A DNA stretch of 64,000 nt from Flavihumibacter sp. ZG627 (lineage in GTDB: Bacteria > Bacteroidota > Bacteroidia > Chitinophagales > Chitinophagaceae), in NCBI RefSeq assembly GCF_000814325.1, contig NZ_JPHF01000002.1, forward strand, positions 310,001 to 374,000. The letters are read 5' to 3'. Numbering within the stretch: the stretch's first letter is position 1; every line of letters starts with the position of its first letter. The position numbers were made by a program, and so were the translations under genes. Under the pieces are notes generated by a model, which worked only from the letters and a program-made list of their open reading frames with translations, ran no database searches and was not told the DNA's origin. Positions 36,259 to 45,251 of the stretch are shown one piece after another.

Positions 36259-37230
36259 TCAGGAGGAATGATCCTCTCTCTCTTTTTCTCGATCGTAAGC
36301 CCTGATAATGGCTTTAACCAGGCGGTGACGAACAACGTCCTCTTCATCAAGAACGATGTGCGAAATGCCGTCTACATTTTTGAGGATCCGTACCGCTTTT
36401 TCCAATCCGCTTCGCTGGTTCTTGGGAAGATCCACCTGCGTAAGGTCACCGGTAATGATGGCCTTTGCATTGGCGCCAATCCTCGTCAGGAACATCTTGA
36501 GCTGGAGGTCGGTAGCATTTTGCGCTTCATCAAGAATGATGAACGCATTGTCTAGTGTTCGGCCGCGCATATATGCAAGCGGCGCGATTTCAATGGTACG
36601 GTTACTCATGTAATAGCCGAGCTTGTCGGCCGGGATCATGTCATCCAGGGCATCATATAACGGGCGTAAGTAAGGGTCAATCTTTTCCTTGAGATCGCCG
36701 GGAAGGAAACCCAGGCTTTCTCCAGCTTCCACTGCCGGACGTGTAAGGATGATCTTCTTCACGATCTTGTTTTTCAAGGCCCTGACGGCAAGAGCAACTG
36801 CGGTATAGGTTTTACCTGTTCCCGCCGGACCGATTGCGAAAAGAATATCATTCTTGTCAACACCCGTAACCATCCGTTTCTGGTTGGCAGTACGTGCACG
36901 AACTGTTTTCCCATTTGGACCAAACACGAGAATGTCATTGGGGTTGCGCTCCACAAAATGGTCAACCGTTTCGGCATCATCGCCGCCAAGGATCTGTTCA
37001 AAATAATTCTCACTCATATGGCCATTGCGTTCAAGGTACTGAACGATCAGGTCGATCTTTTCCTTCGCCGTATCTACCTGTTCGGGAGCACCGCTGAGTT
37101 TGATCTGTGTGCCGCGGGAGAGAATTTTTAAAAGAGGAAACTTTTTCTTGAGAATGTCTAATTTGCCGTTGTTAACTCCGAAAAATTCAATTGGGTTAAC
37201 GGTTTCGAGGTTGATGATTTTTTCTGTCAA
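36259..37230 (-). CDS. phoH: PhoH-family ATPase
   Basis: A PhoH/PhoL-type P-loop NTPase with an N-terminal KH-like region (residues ~10-70) and the ATPase domain from ~120. Walker A is GPAGTGKTYTAVALAV and Walker B is FIILDEAQNAT; GDLTQVDLP and MRGRTLDNAF are also typical. RNA binding and a role in RNA processing or helicase activity are reported for the family, though the exact task is open. 323 residues matches PhoH/YbeZ size. ybeY, its frequent neighbour, is not adjacent. A TAnnTTTG -7 box lies ~110 nt upstream. Confidence 0.94.
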   Translation of the reverse strand: MTEKIINLETVNPIEFFGVNNGKLDILKKKFPLLKILSRGTQIKLSGAPEQVDTAKEKIDLIVQYLERNGHMSENYFEQILGGDDAETVDHFVERNPNDILVFGPNGKTVRARTANQKRMVTGVDKNDILFAIGPAGTGKTYTAVALAVRALKNKIVKKIILTRPAVEAGESLGFLPGDLKEKIDPYLRPLYDALDDMIPADKLGYYMSNRTIEIAPLAYMRGRTLDNAFIILDEAQNATDLQLKMFLTRIGANAKAIITGDLTQVDLPKNQRSGLEKAVRILKNVDGISHIVLDEEDVVRHRLVKAIIRAYDREKEREDHSS

Positions 37231-37337
37231 TGCGCTACAATTTTAAATTCACAATTAATACCATCGGCAGTCGCGATTCTCTCATCGCATGCTTTACAAA
37301 GAAGCTTAGTAAATATAATTCTGTGACTATATAGATG

Positions 37338-37345
37338 CAAAGTTA
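37338..37345 (-). promoter_or_regulatory. Bacteroidota -7 box upstream of phoH
   Basis: Minus strand reads TAACTTTG, an exact TAnnTTTG match, about 108 nt before the phoH start, in the 155-bp gap after the SET gene. A -33 partner was not evident. Confidence 0.45.
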
Positions 37346-37385
37346 CTTATACACAGATTGTGGATATTGTTAATATTCTGAACGC

Positions 37386-37802
37386 TCATATAGATCCCCT
37401 GCAACCCGGGGACCCGCATTTGCAAACAAGCTTTCCATCATGATGAGTATCGCCATAATTGCAGGTAAGCTCTTCTCCTTTTTTGAGTTTCCGAAGTGTG
37501 TAAAATTCTACCCGGCCATAACAACATCTCATATAGGTATTGGGAATACAGGAGTGATTAACATATCGTAAGGCATTGGATTTTCTACTTGCATCAAGTG
37601 CAAGTCCATCCCCGAATTCAACCATGGCAACTATCTTTTTTCCCATCACTCTTTTACGCGCTTCTCTCACTGTGATAATCTCTCCTCCCAGATTGCCGAT
37701 CTTTACACGCGCGGCAATAGACTGTTCTGTAAAACAGCCCCTGCCATCAATATTGCTCCTGCCAACACGCAACTTATACAGTAGTTCTTCCGGCATCTCC
37801 AT
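37386..37802 (-). CDS. SET-domain protein lysine methyltransferase
   Basis: A compact SET protein (~138 residues from ATG 37802). SET motifs: GRGCFTEQSI at the N-terminus, ALRYVNHSCIPNTYM (NHSCxPN), then GEELTCNYGD (ELTxxYG). A post-SET zinc-binding stretch CKCGSPGCRG follows. This is the eukaryote-like SET plus post-SET layout, using SAM to methylate protein lysines; the bacterial substrate is unknown. The longer ORF start (37859) would run deep into the upstream gene. With 37802 the genes overlap by 29 bp, suggesting translational coupling with the DUF2452 gene. Confidence 0.88.
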   Translation of the reverse strand: MEMPEELLYKLRVGRSNIDGRGCFTEQSIAARVKIGNLGGEIITVREARKRVMGKKIVAMVEFGDGLALDASRKSNALRYVNHSCIPNTYMRCCYGRVEFYTLRKLKKGEELTCNYGDTHHDGKLVCKCGSPGCRGSI

Positions 37803-38601
37803 TCTTTTGTTCTGTAACTTCCACCCAGGTGTGATCGGCCAGTAAACGTACGCCGGCAATGAATTGCTTAAAAGGTGCAGAGGCGCCCCATTCAGCGGGA
37901 CTCACCATGGAAAGAATAAATGTATCATCTTTCTTTTCGTAGAGGTAATATATATGTCCGATGACAGGTTGAAAATTCAATTTCGCGCCATATACGATCA
38001 TCGATAATTCCTTTCTTTTGCGGATCTCCTGCGCCTGCCTTGCCAACAATTCAATCTGTTCGCGGATCTGGTTCAGGTGCATATTTGTTTGTTCCTCCAT
38101 CGCCTGCAATGCCTTATGTCTTATCACACCTTCCTCGGTGGGTTTTATCATCACACTGCCAACAGAAGATGCATAGGGTAATACACTCATTTGCTTATGG
38201 TAGATATCTATGTTGCGGAATGGATTGCCTTCCTTATCTGATGACTCCTGTGATATCTTCAGATAACCATTGGGCATAATTTCCTTCTTCACGCGAAGAA
38301 CAATATTATCCTCACGAAGAAATTGCACATCAATAGTTGAAGCATTCAGGATCTCTGCGCGAATACTATCAGCCAGTGTTTTGTCGGAAAAGGGTTGCAG
38401 CATGCCATCCGGTCTTAGTTCGTATTGGGAGAAAAAAGCTTCATTGTCTAGCGTGACCCAGTTAATCTGTATCGAGAGTTCCTGTTGTTGTTTGGTAGAT
38501 TCAATACGATAGTTGCCCGAACGTGGCGGCATGCCCTGCTGGTAGTCACATTTCTCCGGAAATAATTGCCAGGACGCAAGAAAATTATATGCTTGAACCA
38601 T
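37774..38601 (-). CDS. DUF2452 (C1orf50-like) protein with N-terminal beta domain
   Basis: The C-terminal ~120 residues match DUF2452, the family of human C1orf50: MEEQTNMHLNQIREQIELL, then QAQEIRKRKELS, HIYYLYEKKDD and SMVSPAEWG. The N-terminal ~140 residues are beta-rich and lipocalin-like in pattern (GNYRIESTKQQQELSIQINW, then LRPDGMLQPF). No function is known for either part. ATG 38601 (MVQAYNFL) avoids the 59-bp overlap with cysM that the longer frame (38688) would create. It sits between cysM and the SET methyltransferase and overlaps the latter. Confidence 0.75.
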   Translation of the reverse strand: MVQAYNFLASWQLFPEKCDYQQGMPPRSGNYRIESTKQQQELSIQINWVTLDNEAFFSQYELRPDGMLQPFSDKTLADSIRAEILNASTIDVQFLREDNIVLRVKKEIMPNGYLKISQESSDKEGNPFRNIDIYHKQMSVLPYASSVGSVMIKPTEEGVIRHKALQAMEEQTNMHLNQIREQIELLARQAQEIRKRKELSMIVYGAKLNFQPVIGHIYYLYEKKDDTFILSMVSPAEWGASAPFKQFIAGVRLLADHTWVEVTEQKNGDAGRTTV

Positions 38602-38629
38602 GATGGGAAATTGAGAAATCGATGAATCA

Positions 38630-39511
38630 TTAATCAAATAGATCTGACGACAAATACCTGTCGCCACGATCGCAAATGATACAAACAATTATCCCTTCTT
38701 TTAGTTCCCTCGAAAGTTCTATTGCTGCATGAACCGCACCGCCGCTGCTCATGCCACTGAATATTGCTTCTTCGCGCGCAAGCCTTTTTGCCATACTGCG
38801 CGCATATTTTTCGTCGATCTCAATTACACGGTCAATTCTTTTGCGATCAAATATTTTAGGGAGATATGCCTCGGGCCATTTGCGGATCCCTGGAATTTTA
38901 GAACCATCTGTAGGTTGGCAACCTACAATAGTAATTGCCGGGTTCTTTTCTTTCAGGTATTTGGAAACACCCATAATGGTTCCTGTAGTTCCCATGGCAG
39001 AAACAAAATGCGTCACCTTGCCATCGGTATCATTCCATATTTCAGGTCCTGTGGTATTATAATGTACCTGTGGATTATCGGGATTGGCAAACTGGTTAAG
39101 CATAAGATAACCACCCTTTGCTATCTGCTCATTGGCATAATCAATAGCACCCTCCATTGATTTTTCTTTTGGAGTGAGTATCACTTTTGCGCCAAATGCT
39201 TCCATGCCCAACACCCTCTCGCGGGTGGCATCTTCGGGCATCACGAGTTCTATTTCAACACCATAAAGGCTGGCGATCATAGCTAGCGCTATGCCTGTAT
39301 TACCACTGGTTGCTTCGATGAGTTTGATGCCGGATTTGAGTTCACCACGGTCATAGGCACCTTTGATCATTCCAAAGGCTGCCCTGTCCTTAACGCTGCC
39401 ACCTGGATTGTTGCCTTCGAGTTTGGCATAGATGGTCACAGCTGGATTAACAGTTATGTGTTTGAGTTCAACAAGAGGAGTATTGCCAACTAGATCGAGA
39501 ATTCCGGCCAT
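38630..39511 (-). CDS. cysM: Cysteine synthase (CysM/CysK type)
   Basis: A PLP-dependent beta-replacement enzyme making L-cysteine from O-acetylserine (or thiosulfate with CysM). Opening DLVGNTPLVEL, PLP Lys in GGSVKDRAAFGMIK, ATSGNTGIALAM and AMGTTGTIMGVSKYL are all present. Length 293 and the NPGGSVKDR plus the IICDRGDRYLSSDLF ending favour CysM (CysK is usually longer). It is first in the cysM-DUF2452-SET run (28-bp gap). Confidence 0.93.
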   Translation of the reverse strand: MAGILDLVGNTPLVELKHITVNPAVTIYAKLEGNNPGGSVKDRAAFGMIKGAYDRGELKSGIKLIEATSGNTGIALAMIASLYGVEIELVMPEDATRERVLGMEAFGAKVILTPKEKSMEGAIDYANEQIAKGGYLMLNQFANPDNPQVHYNTTGPEIWNDTDGKVTHFVSAMGTTGTIMGVSKYLKEKNPAITIVGCQPTDGSKIPGIRKWPEAYLPKIFDRKRIDRVIEIDEKYARSMAKRLAREEAIFSGMSSGGAVHAAIELSRELKEGIIVCIICDRGDRYLSSDLFD

Positions 39512-39556
39512 AAAAAAACCAATTGATTATTGACCGGAAAGTTATTAAACATACTA

Positions 39557-39835
39557 TTAATAAACAGTAAATGTTTGTGCTGTAAGCTCTTCATTGATCA
39601 TTTCGCTCATATTCTGCTCCTGGTCCTGCACCCATGCAGGAACCGGGGTAGGTATGATCTTCCAGTTTCCATCCTGCTTGTTCATTCTGAACATGATCCT
39701 GTTCCCTCTGTCGTCAACTACATCAACGGAAAACAAGGTCTCCTGTGAAGTGATCATCTTGCGGAAATTAAATTCCCTCAGGCGTCCATCTGCCTTTATA
39801 AGACGCGTGAACTGTATATTTTTAACGAATTGCAT
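39557..39835 (-). CDS. Conserved-looking small protein, unrecognised
   Basis: 92 residues, no signal peptide or membrane segment. It has a beta-rich first part (FTRLIKADGRLREFNFRKM, FSVDVVDDRGNRIMF), a WKIIPTPVPAW motif and a Glu/Gln-rich tail (EQNMSEMINEELTAQ). I do not recognise a family. It lies 45 bp upstream of cysM in the same direction, so it may be in that transcript. Coding-like composition supports a real gene. Confidence 0.6.
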   Translation of the reverse strand: MQFVKNIQFTRLIKADGRLREFNFRKMITSQETLFSVDVVDDRGNRIMFRMNKQDGNWKIIPTPVPAWVQDQEQNMSEMINEELTAQTFTVY

Positions 39836-39935
39836 CTGCTATTGATTTCTATAAACAAGTAATAAGCAGCAATTCCCGTGCTACAGTTCCCTAAAAACTT
39901 CTAAAAAACTGAAAAGTTTTGAACATTTTGCAGGT

Positions 39936-40388
39936 ATGTTCACCCGAGAAGAAGCTTCCCTTATAAAAACAAAGTTTTTTACGGTACTTGGCCAATATAT
40001 GCAGCCCATCCCATCAATGAATGGCGGGCAGGTTAACTGGATGAATTATAGAACAGGTGTCAAAAATGTATTTTTCCGCATCGAGGCTGGCAGGTCTTAC
40101 TGCGAAACTGGCATGCTCATCGCCCAACCCGATACAACAGAACGCCATATCTTCTTTGATAAATGCCAGGCGATGGCCGAGTTCCTTCCTCTTGTTGAGG
40201 GACCGGAATGGATCTGGCTGCGTAACCAGGCCGATGAAAACGAAAAAATGGTGAGCCGGATCTACTCCCGGTTGAACGGCGTTTCACTGTTCAACCAGGC
40301 CGATTGGCCCACCATCATATCATTTATTAAGCCCAGACTTATTGCCCTAGATGTTTTCTGGTATGAAGCAAAAGAAGTAGTCCTGTAA
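39936..40388 (+). CDS. DUF4268 protein
   Basis: 150 residues matching DUF4268, recognised by FFRIEAGRSYCETGMLIAQP and LPLVEGPEWIW. The family often appears as the C-terminal part of larger nuclease-related proteins and also as a stand-alone gene in Bacteroidota; its role is unknown. No export signal. It converges on the GH20 gene with a 3-bp gap. Confidence 0.75.
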   Translation: MFTREEASLIKTKFFTVLGQYMQPIPSMNGGQVNWMNYRTGVKNVFFRIEAGRSYCETGMLIAQPDTTERHIFFDKCQAMAEFLPLVEGPEWIWLRNQADENEKMVSRIYSRLNGVSLFNQADWPTIISFIKPRLIALDVFWYEAKEVVL

Positions 40389-40391
40389 TTT

Positions 40392-42296
40392 TTATCTCGC
40401 TCTCTTTCTCAGATCTGCCAGCGGCAGCGTGATTCTTTTCCCCACCTGTTTGCCATCACGATAACTTACCAGCTTAAGATTGGAAGCCCCTGCCGGAAAT
40501 TGCAATGGCGTTTTATATACCGGATAAAATGTATCAGGCTCAAACTCATCAAAACTATAATGGATATTGATGCCTTCCACTTCTGATGACAGACTCACTT
40601 CAATGGTTGAATCCTTCACCTTTTTTACATTAACGATGGGGTCGTACATGCTGCGTGAATAATTAGTACCTGCAAAATCGGAGCGGGTAAAATGCGCCTC
40701 AGTGCGATCAACAAAACTCTTCCAATCCTTTACCGCCAAAGGGCTCCACACTGCTTCAGCAATTGCCCAGCCTCTTGGCCATAGCATATACTCTGCATGC
40801 CTTACCGTATGTAATCTTTCACTCCAGAGATTTGCCTGTCCGCCAAGTATATAACCTGAATCAACACCAGGAGGAATAGGGTTGAAGGAATATGATTTAC
40901 TTAGCCTTACCATTCCATAAGTGGGAGGCTCAGCAAGCGGATCTCCCTGGTAGAGGTCAACATAGGTGAAGGTATTCGGACTCATCACGACCGGATGTTT
41001 CATTTTAGCTGCTTCGATGCCGCCTTTCTCTCCCTGCCAGCTCATCACCGCGGCGCCTGATGCAAGTCCGCCTTCCATGATCTCATCCCATCCCATCATT
41101 TTCTTTCCTTTGGACTCAATGATCTTTCCAACCCGCTTCACGAAATAGCTCTGCACCTCATGCTGGTCTTTGAGGTTCTCTTTCTTCATAAGGGCTTTTA
41201 TAGCGGCACTTTTTTCCCAGAAACCTTTATAGGTTTCATCGCCTCCCATATGGATATATTCATAAGGGAATAGTTGCGCTACTTCAGTGAATACTTTGTC
41301 GAGCACTTCATAAACTTTCTCATTGGCCGGACATAAATTATTATCCAGTATGCCATAGAATTTACCATTGCCCGGCCAGATCATGAAACGATCGCCCACA
41401 CTCACCTGGTATTTACCCGGGGTACAAACCAGTTCAGGATAGGCAGCGATCATGGCAAGGCTATGACCCGGAATATCTATCTCAGGAAGTATGGTCACAA
41501 ACCTGGCATTGGCATAGGCAACTAACTCACGGATATCCTCATGCGTATAGAAGCCACCATAGTTACTTTTTTCTCCTGGTTGTTGTTTTTTGAACTCGCC
41601 CCAGCGGCCCGTGCGCTCTGCCCTGAAAGCTCCCACCTCGGTGAGTTTGGGAAGACTCTTGATCTCGATCCTCCATCCCTGGTCATCAGTAAGATGGAGA
41701 TGCAGGCGATTGTATTTGTACTTCACCATATTGTCTATAAAATCTTTCACCTGCTGCTTGGTAAAAAAATGACGGGCAACATCCAGCATCAATCCGCGCC
41801 ATGCAACTCTTGGATGATCTTTGATATTGACATGCGGAATTTTCCAGCTCATATTTTTCACCACCGTTTTGCTCTCAATTTCTGGTGGGAATAACTGCCA
41901 CATGGTTTGCAGTCCATAGAATATTCCGGCAGCTTCATTGGCGCTGATCCTGATACCGCGATCATTCACTTCCAGCAGGTAACCTTCCTTGCCAAGGCTG
42001 GCATCGGCCTGCTTGTTGAGTTGTAAACGGATCACCGCATTCGGCATGTTTCGCACAATGCTGGTATTGAAACCGGTGGTTGACTTGATACGTTCAGAAA
42101 GCTGTTCGCTGATGGTGATCAGCCCCGGCACCTGGTCGCTAAGGTCTATACTCACGGCATTGGGTAGGGTATAGGTGCCCGCTCCGGGCTGCATACTGAC
42201 GGGCTGCGGAATCAGTTTGGGACCAGGAACAGTTCCCTGGCCAAAAACAAGAACGCTTACAATTAATTGTAGGGTAATCAGGCAAGATCTTAACAT
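40392..42296 (-). CDS. Beta-N-acetylhexosaminidase, GH20
   Basis: Exported (signal peptide ending VLVFGQG). An N-terminal GH20b domain (~25-150) is followed by the GH20 barrel. Catalytic Asp-Glu pair D353-E354 lies in YIHMGGDETYKGFWEK; LHLHLTDDQGWRIEI and PEIDIPGHSLA are typical. It releases terminal GlcNAc/GalNAc from glycans or chitin oligomers in the periplasm or outside. The C-terminal ~90 residues form a small beta domain (YSRSMYDPIVNVKK onward). It is monocistronic, with an exported gene of unknown function divergently placed 54 bp away. Confidence 0.94.
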   Translation of the reverse strand: MLRSCLITLQLIVSVLVFGQGTVPGPKLIPQPVSMQPGAGTYTLPNAVSIDLSDQVPGLITISEQLSERIKSTTGFNTSIVRNMPNAVIRLQLNKQADASLGKEGYLLEVNDRGIRISANEAAGIFYGLQTMWQLFPPEIESKTVVKNMSWKIPHVNIKDHPRVAWRGLMLDVARHFFTKQQVKDFIDNMVKYKYNRLHLHLTDDQGWRIEIKSLPKLTEVGAFRAERTGRWGEFKKQQPGEKSNYGGFYTHEDIRELVAYANARFVTILPEIDIPGHSLAMIAAYPELVCTPGKYQVSVGDRFMIWPGNGKFYGILDNNLCPANEKVYEVLDKVFTEVAQLFPYEYIHMGGDETYKGFWEKSAAIKALMKKENLKDQHEVQSYFVKRVGKIIESKGKKMMGWDEIMEGGLASGAAVMSWQGEKGGIEAAKMKHPVVMSPNTFTYVDLYQGDPLAEPPTYGMVRLSKSYSFNPIPPGVDSGYILGGQANLWSERLHTVRHAEYMLWPRGWAIAEAVWSPLAVKDWKSFVDRTEAHFTRSDFAGTNYSRSMYDPIVNVKKVKDSTIEVSLSSEVEGINIHYSFDEFEPDTFYPVYKTPLQFPAGASNLKLVSYRDGKQVGKRITLPLADLRKRAR

Positions 42297-42350
42297 AACT
42301 TGAGGGATAAATTGGGCAATGAAAATACTGGATTATGTTATTTTACACCC

Positions 42351-42857
42351 ATGAAAATTTTGTCCGCCACCATTACCCTTTGCCTGCTGGCTTTTTCTCA
42401 CTCAATAAATGCCCAGGATTGCAAGCTTCAGAAGACCACCGACGATTTCAGTGGCCAGCCCAAACTAACCACCGGGTTTATTGATCTTCAGGGGGTAAAA
42501 CTTTCTATCGATGCCACCAGCAAAGAGGTGGATTATTTTTTCGTTATCAATAATCCCATGGCAAATTGCATGGGTGACCGTTCGGAAGCAACATTTTTAT
42601 TTGAAGGTGGTAAGCAGAAACTTGAACTGAAAAATACCGGTGGCGATAATTGCAATGGATTCTTTCATATTGCTATGCGCAGTGGACAATATACCCCCAC
42701 CGCCATGAACCGGCTCTCTACAAAAAAAGTGATATCCATAACATTTTCCGATCGCAATGGAAAACTTACCGCCATCAGCCTCACTCCGCAGCAACAGGAT
42801 CTGCTGATGCAGCTCACCGCCTGTATGGCAAAAGAGGCAAAAACGCTCCCGAGATAA
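42351..42857 (+). CDS. Exported protein of unknown function
   Basis: Signal peptide (MKILSATITLCLLAFSHSINA) and ~147 residues of mixed beta structure with conserved-looking Cys (QDCKLQ, NCMGDRS, DNCNGF, TACMAKE). No family recognised. ATG 42351 is preferred to the TTG at 42300, which would extend into the GH20 promoter region. It converges on the EEP phosphatase gene. Confidence 0.7.
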   Translation: MKILSATITLCLLAFSHSINAQDCKLQKTTDDFSGQPKLTTGFIDLQGVKLSIDATSKEVDYFFVINNPMANCMGDRSEATFLFEGGKQKLELKNTGGDNCNGFFHIAMRSGQYTPTAMNRLSTKKVISITFSDRNGKLTAISLTPQQQDLLMQLTACMAKEAKTLPR

Positions 42858-42870
42858 GTTTCCTACAGAC

Positions 42871-43716
42871 CTATTTCTGCCGCAGGTGAACCAATACAGG
42901 GAAATGATCAGAGGAGTAACGGCCATCCCGGGTTTCCAGTATCGTTACATGTTTCAGTACCTTGAACTTACCGCGATAGAAAATGAAATCGATGGGCTCC
43001 TTTGGCAATGAGTCTGTTTTCCAACCATTGAAAGTGCCGGTGGGACCAACCAATTTCTTCTTTCTCTTACTGGCGGTGTTGACAAGGTAATAAGGTTTGT
43101 CTTTGTCGGTTAATGCCACGATCGGTGGTTCATTGGGGGTGGCGTTAAAGTCGCCTGTCAGGATAACATCATAATTACCTGCTACTACTTCCATAACTTT
43201 CAGGAGCAGCAGAGCACTCTGCCTCCTGGCTTCCTTTCCGATATGATCGAAATGGGTATTAAAGACGAATGATTTTTCGCCGGTGATCTTATCCATAACT
43301 TCCGCCCAGGTGGCCACCCGCGTGATGGCGGCATCCCAACTTTTACTACCTGGTATTTCCGGTGTTTCTGAGAGCCAGAAAGTAGCTGAATTGATAACTT
43401 CGATCCTCGCTGTATCATAAAAGATTGCAGAATACTCACCTTTCTCCCTGCCATCATCTCTTCCCTTGCCAACATATTTATAGCCCGGGAGCAGCGATGC
43501 CAGATCAGTCATCTGTTCATGCAATGCCTCCTGAACGCCAAGAAGATGGACCTTGTTTTTAAGTACCTGCTCTGCTACAAATGCTTTTCTGTAAGGCCAT
43601 GCATTGGCACTGTCGGCTGGTGTATTAAGCCGTATATTAAAACTCATCACATGCAGGGGTTCCTGTGCAGTTGCGATGATGGGAAGAAATAAAGCCGCTA
43701 AGAGTTTAAGTGTCAT
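42871..43716 (-). CDS. Endonuclease/exonuclease/phosphatase-family protein, exported
   Basis: Signal peptide (MTLKLLAALFLPIIATAQ) followed by an EEP fold: SFNIRLNTP, VQEALHEQMTDL (metal-binding Glu), NTHFDHIGKEARRQSA, LTGDFNATPNEPP and SDHFPVLVHL (catalytic His). Exported EEP proteins in Bacteroidota are likely phosphodiesterases or phosphatases, for sphingolipids, phosphoinositides or nucleic acids; the substrate cannot be set. 281 residues is normal. An element with palindromic repeats lies between it and the ahcY terminator. Confidence 0.88.
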   Translation of the reverse strand: MTLKLLAALFLPIIATAQEPLHVMSFNIRLNTPADSANAWPYRKAFVAEQVLKNKVHLLGVQEALHEQMTDLASLLPGYKYVGKGRDDGREKGEYSAIFYDTARIEVINSATFWLSETPEIPGSKSWDAAITRVATWAEVMDKITGEKSFVFNTHFDHIGKEARRQSALLLLKVMEVVAGNYDVILTGDFNATPNEPPIVALTDKDKPYYLVNTASKRKKKLVGPTGTFNGWKTDSLPKEPIDFIFYRGKFKVLKHVTILETRDGRYSSDHFPVLVHLRQK

Positions 43717-43734
43717 GCTGCAAATTAATACTAT

Positions 43735-43768
43735 CCATCTGACATCCGTCAGGACAGATGTCAGATGG
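43735..43768. repeat. Palindromic repeat, copy A
   Basis: CCATCTGACATC and GATGTCAGATGG form a perfect 12-bp stem with a 10-nt loop. It shares 19 identical bases (43738-43756), in inverted orientation, with copy B at 43812-43843. Together they flank the ahcY terminator, in the style of REP/BIME elements. Confidence 0.85.
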
Positions 43769-43772
43769 TGGA

Positions 43773-43800
43773 GAAAAAAAAGCCCGCAATAATGCGGGCT
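43773..43800 (-). terminator. Intrinsic terminator of ahcY
   Basis: On the minus strand AGCCCGCA-TTAT-TGCGGGCT is followed by a run of eight T. It lies ~50 nt past the ahcY stop; the palindrome copy B sits between stop codon and hairpin. Confidence 0.93.
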
Positions 43801-43811
43801 GAATTTGTATG

Positions 43812-43843
43812 CGTCTGACGTATGTCCTGACGGATGTCAGACG
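43812..43843. repeat. Palindromic repeat, copy B
   Basis: Imperfect palindrome (CGTCTGAC / GTCAGACG outer stem, 8 bp) just 5 nt past the ahcY stop. Its minus strand contains the same 19-mer (TCTGACATCCGTCAGGACA) as copy A. A and B can pair with each other to form one long arm around the terminator hairpin. Confidence 0.8.
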
Positions 43844-43848
43844 GGTTA

Positions 43849-45177
43849 TTAGTAACGGTAGTGCTCCGGCTTGAACGGACCCTCTCCTGAAATACCGAGG
43901 TATTCGGCCTGTGTGGGTGTCAGTTCATCAAGCACAACCCCGATCTTGGCGAGGTGCAGTCGGGCAACCTTCTCATCAAGATGTTTAGGGAGAACATAAA
44001 CCTTGTTCTCATACTGGCTGTGGTTGGTCCAGAGTTCGATCTGTGCCAGGGTCTGGTTAGTGAAGGAGTTGCTCATCACAAAACTGGGGTGACCAGTTGC
44101 GCATCCGAGGTTTACCAGGCGACCTTCTGCAAGCAGAATGATGTCTCTGCCATCAACAGTGTAGATATCTACCTGTGGCTTGATGGTATCTTTTGTATGT
44201 CCGTAGTTTGTATTCAACCAGGCCACATCGATCTCAATATCAAAGTGCCCGATATTACAAACGATCACCTTGTCTTTCATCAGGCGGAAATGATCACCGG
44301 TGATGAGGTCGCGGCAACCAGAGGCGGTTACAACGATATCAGCTTCTTTAACGGCGTCTATCATTTTCTTCACTTCAAATCCGTCCATCGCAGCCTGCAG
44401 GGCACAGATGGGATCGATCTCAGTAACGATAACGCGGCAACCGGCACCAGCAAGAGAAGCAGCAGAACCTTTACCAACATCACCATAGCCACCAACAACA
44501 GCAACCTTTCCGGCGAGCATCACATCGGTAGCGCGGCGGATAGAGTCAACCAGAGATTCTTTACAACCATATTTGTTGTCGAATTTGCTCTTGGTAACTG
44601 AATCATTCACATTGAATGCAGGAACTGGCAATGTGCCTTTAGCCATGCGCTCATAGAGACGGTGAACACCTGTAGTAGTTTCTTCACTTAGTCCCCTGAT
44701 ATGCTGTATCAGCTCAGGATATTTATCGAAAACGATATTGGTAAGATCACCACCATCGTCGAGGATCATGTTCAGCGGGCGGTCGGCAGCACCAAAGAAA
44801 AGGGTCTGCTCAATACACCACTCCGCTTCTTCATTGGTTTGTCCCTTCCAGGCAAACACCCCGATACCTGCAGCAGCAATAGCAGCGGCAGCATGGTCCT
44901 GGGTTGAGAATATATTGCAGGAACTCCATTTTACTTCAGCACCCAATGCTACAAGCGTTTCGATCAGCACGGCAGTCTGGATGGTCATGTGCAGGCAACC
45001 TGCAACGCGAGCACCCTTCAATGGCTGTGTAGCGCCATATTCAGTGCGCAATGCCATCAATCCGGGCATTTCAGCTTCAGCGAGGCGGATCTCTTTACGA
45101 CCCCATTCAGCCAGGCTGATATCTTTTACCTTATAAGGCAGTGTAAAATCAATGTTTGATTTTGTAACTGTGGACAT
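43849..45177 (-). CDS. ahcY: Adenosylhomocysteinase
   Basis: SAH hydrolase: splits S-adenosyl-homocysteine to adenosine and homocysteine, with tightly bound NAD. AHCY motifs: [48 protein letters not shown] (catalytic Lys/Asp), and the NAD loop [14 protein letters not shown]. It ends with FKPEHYRY, the usual C-terminal Tyr. ATG 45177 ([11 protein letters not shown]) is chosen over the upstream open frame. It has a strong -7 box upstream and a clear terminator, so it is monocistronic. Confidence 0.98.
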   Translation of the reverse strand: MSTVTKSNIDFTLPYKVKDISLAEWGRKEIRLAEAEMPGLMALRTEYGATQPLKGARVAGCLHMTIQTAVLIETLVALGAEVKWSSCNIFSTQDHAAAAIAAAGIGVFAWKGQTNEEAEWCIEQTLFFGAADRPLNMILDDGGDLTNIVFDKYPELIQHIRGLSEETTTGVHRLYERMAKGTLPVPAFNVNDSVTKSKFDNKYGCKESLVDSIRRATDVMLAGKVAVVGGYGDVGKGSAASLAGAGCRVIVTEIDPICALQAAMDGFEVKKMIDAVKEADIVVTASGCRDLITGDHFRLMKDKVIVCNIGHFDIEIDVAWLNTNYGHTKDTIKPQVDIYTVDGRDIILLAEGRLVNLGCATGHPSFVMSNSFTNQTLAQIELWTNHSQYENKVYVLPKHLDEKVARLHLAKIGVVLDELTPTQAEYLGISGEGPFKPEHYRY

Positions 45178-45198
45178 ATTAACTCTTTTAATTCGGCG

Positions 45199-45206
45199 CA
45201 AAGGTA
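45199..45206 (-). promoter_or_regulatory. Bacteroidota -7 box upstream of ahcY
   Basis: Minus strand TACCTTTG, an exact TAnnTTTG match, 22 nt before the ATG at 45177. No SAH riboswitch was recognised in this short leader. Confidence 0.55.
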
Positions 45207-45251
45207 CTGATTTGAGGGAAGTTTTATTAGATTGTGTTTCAATTTTAAGCC

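Noticed and set aside
38602-38688. N-terminal extension of the DUF2452 gene into cysM
   Set aside because: It would overlap cysM by 59 bp; ATG 38601 leaves a normal 28-bp gap and looks like a real start.
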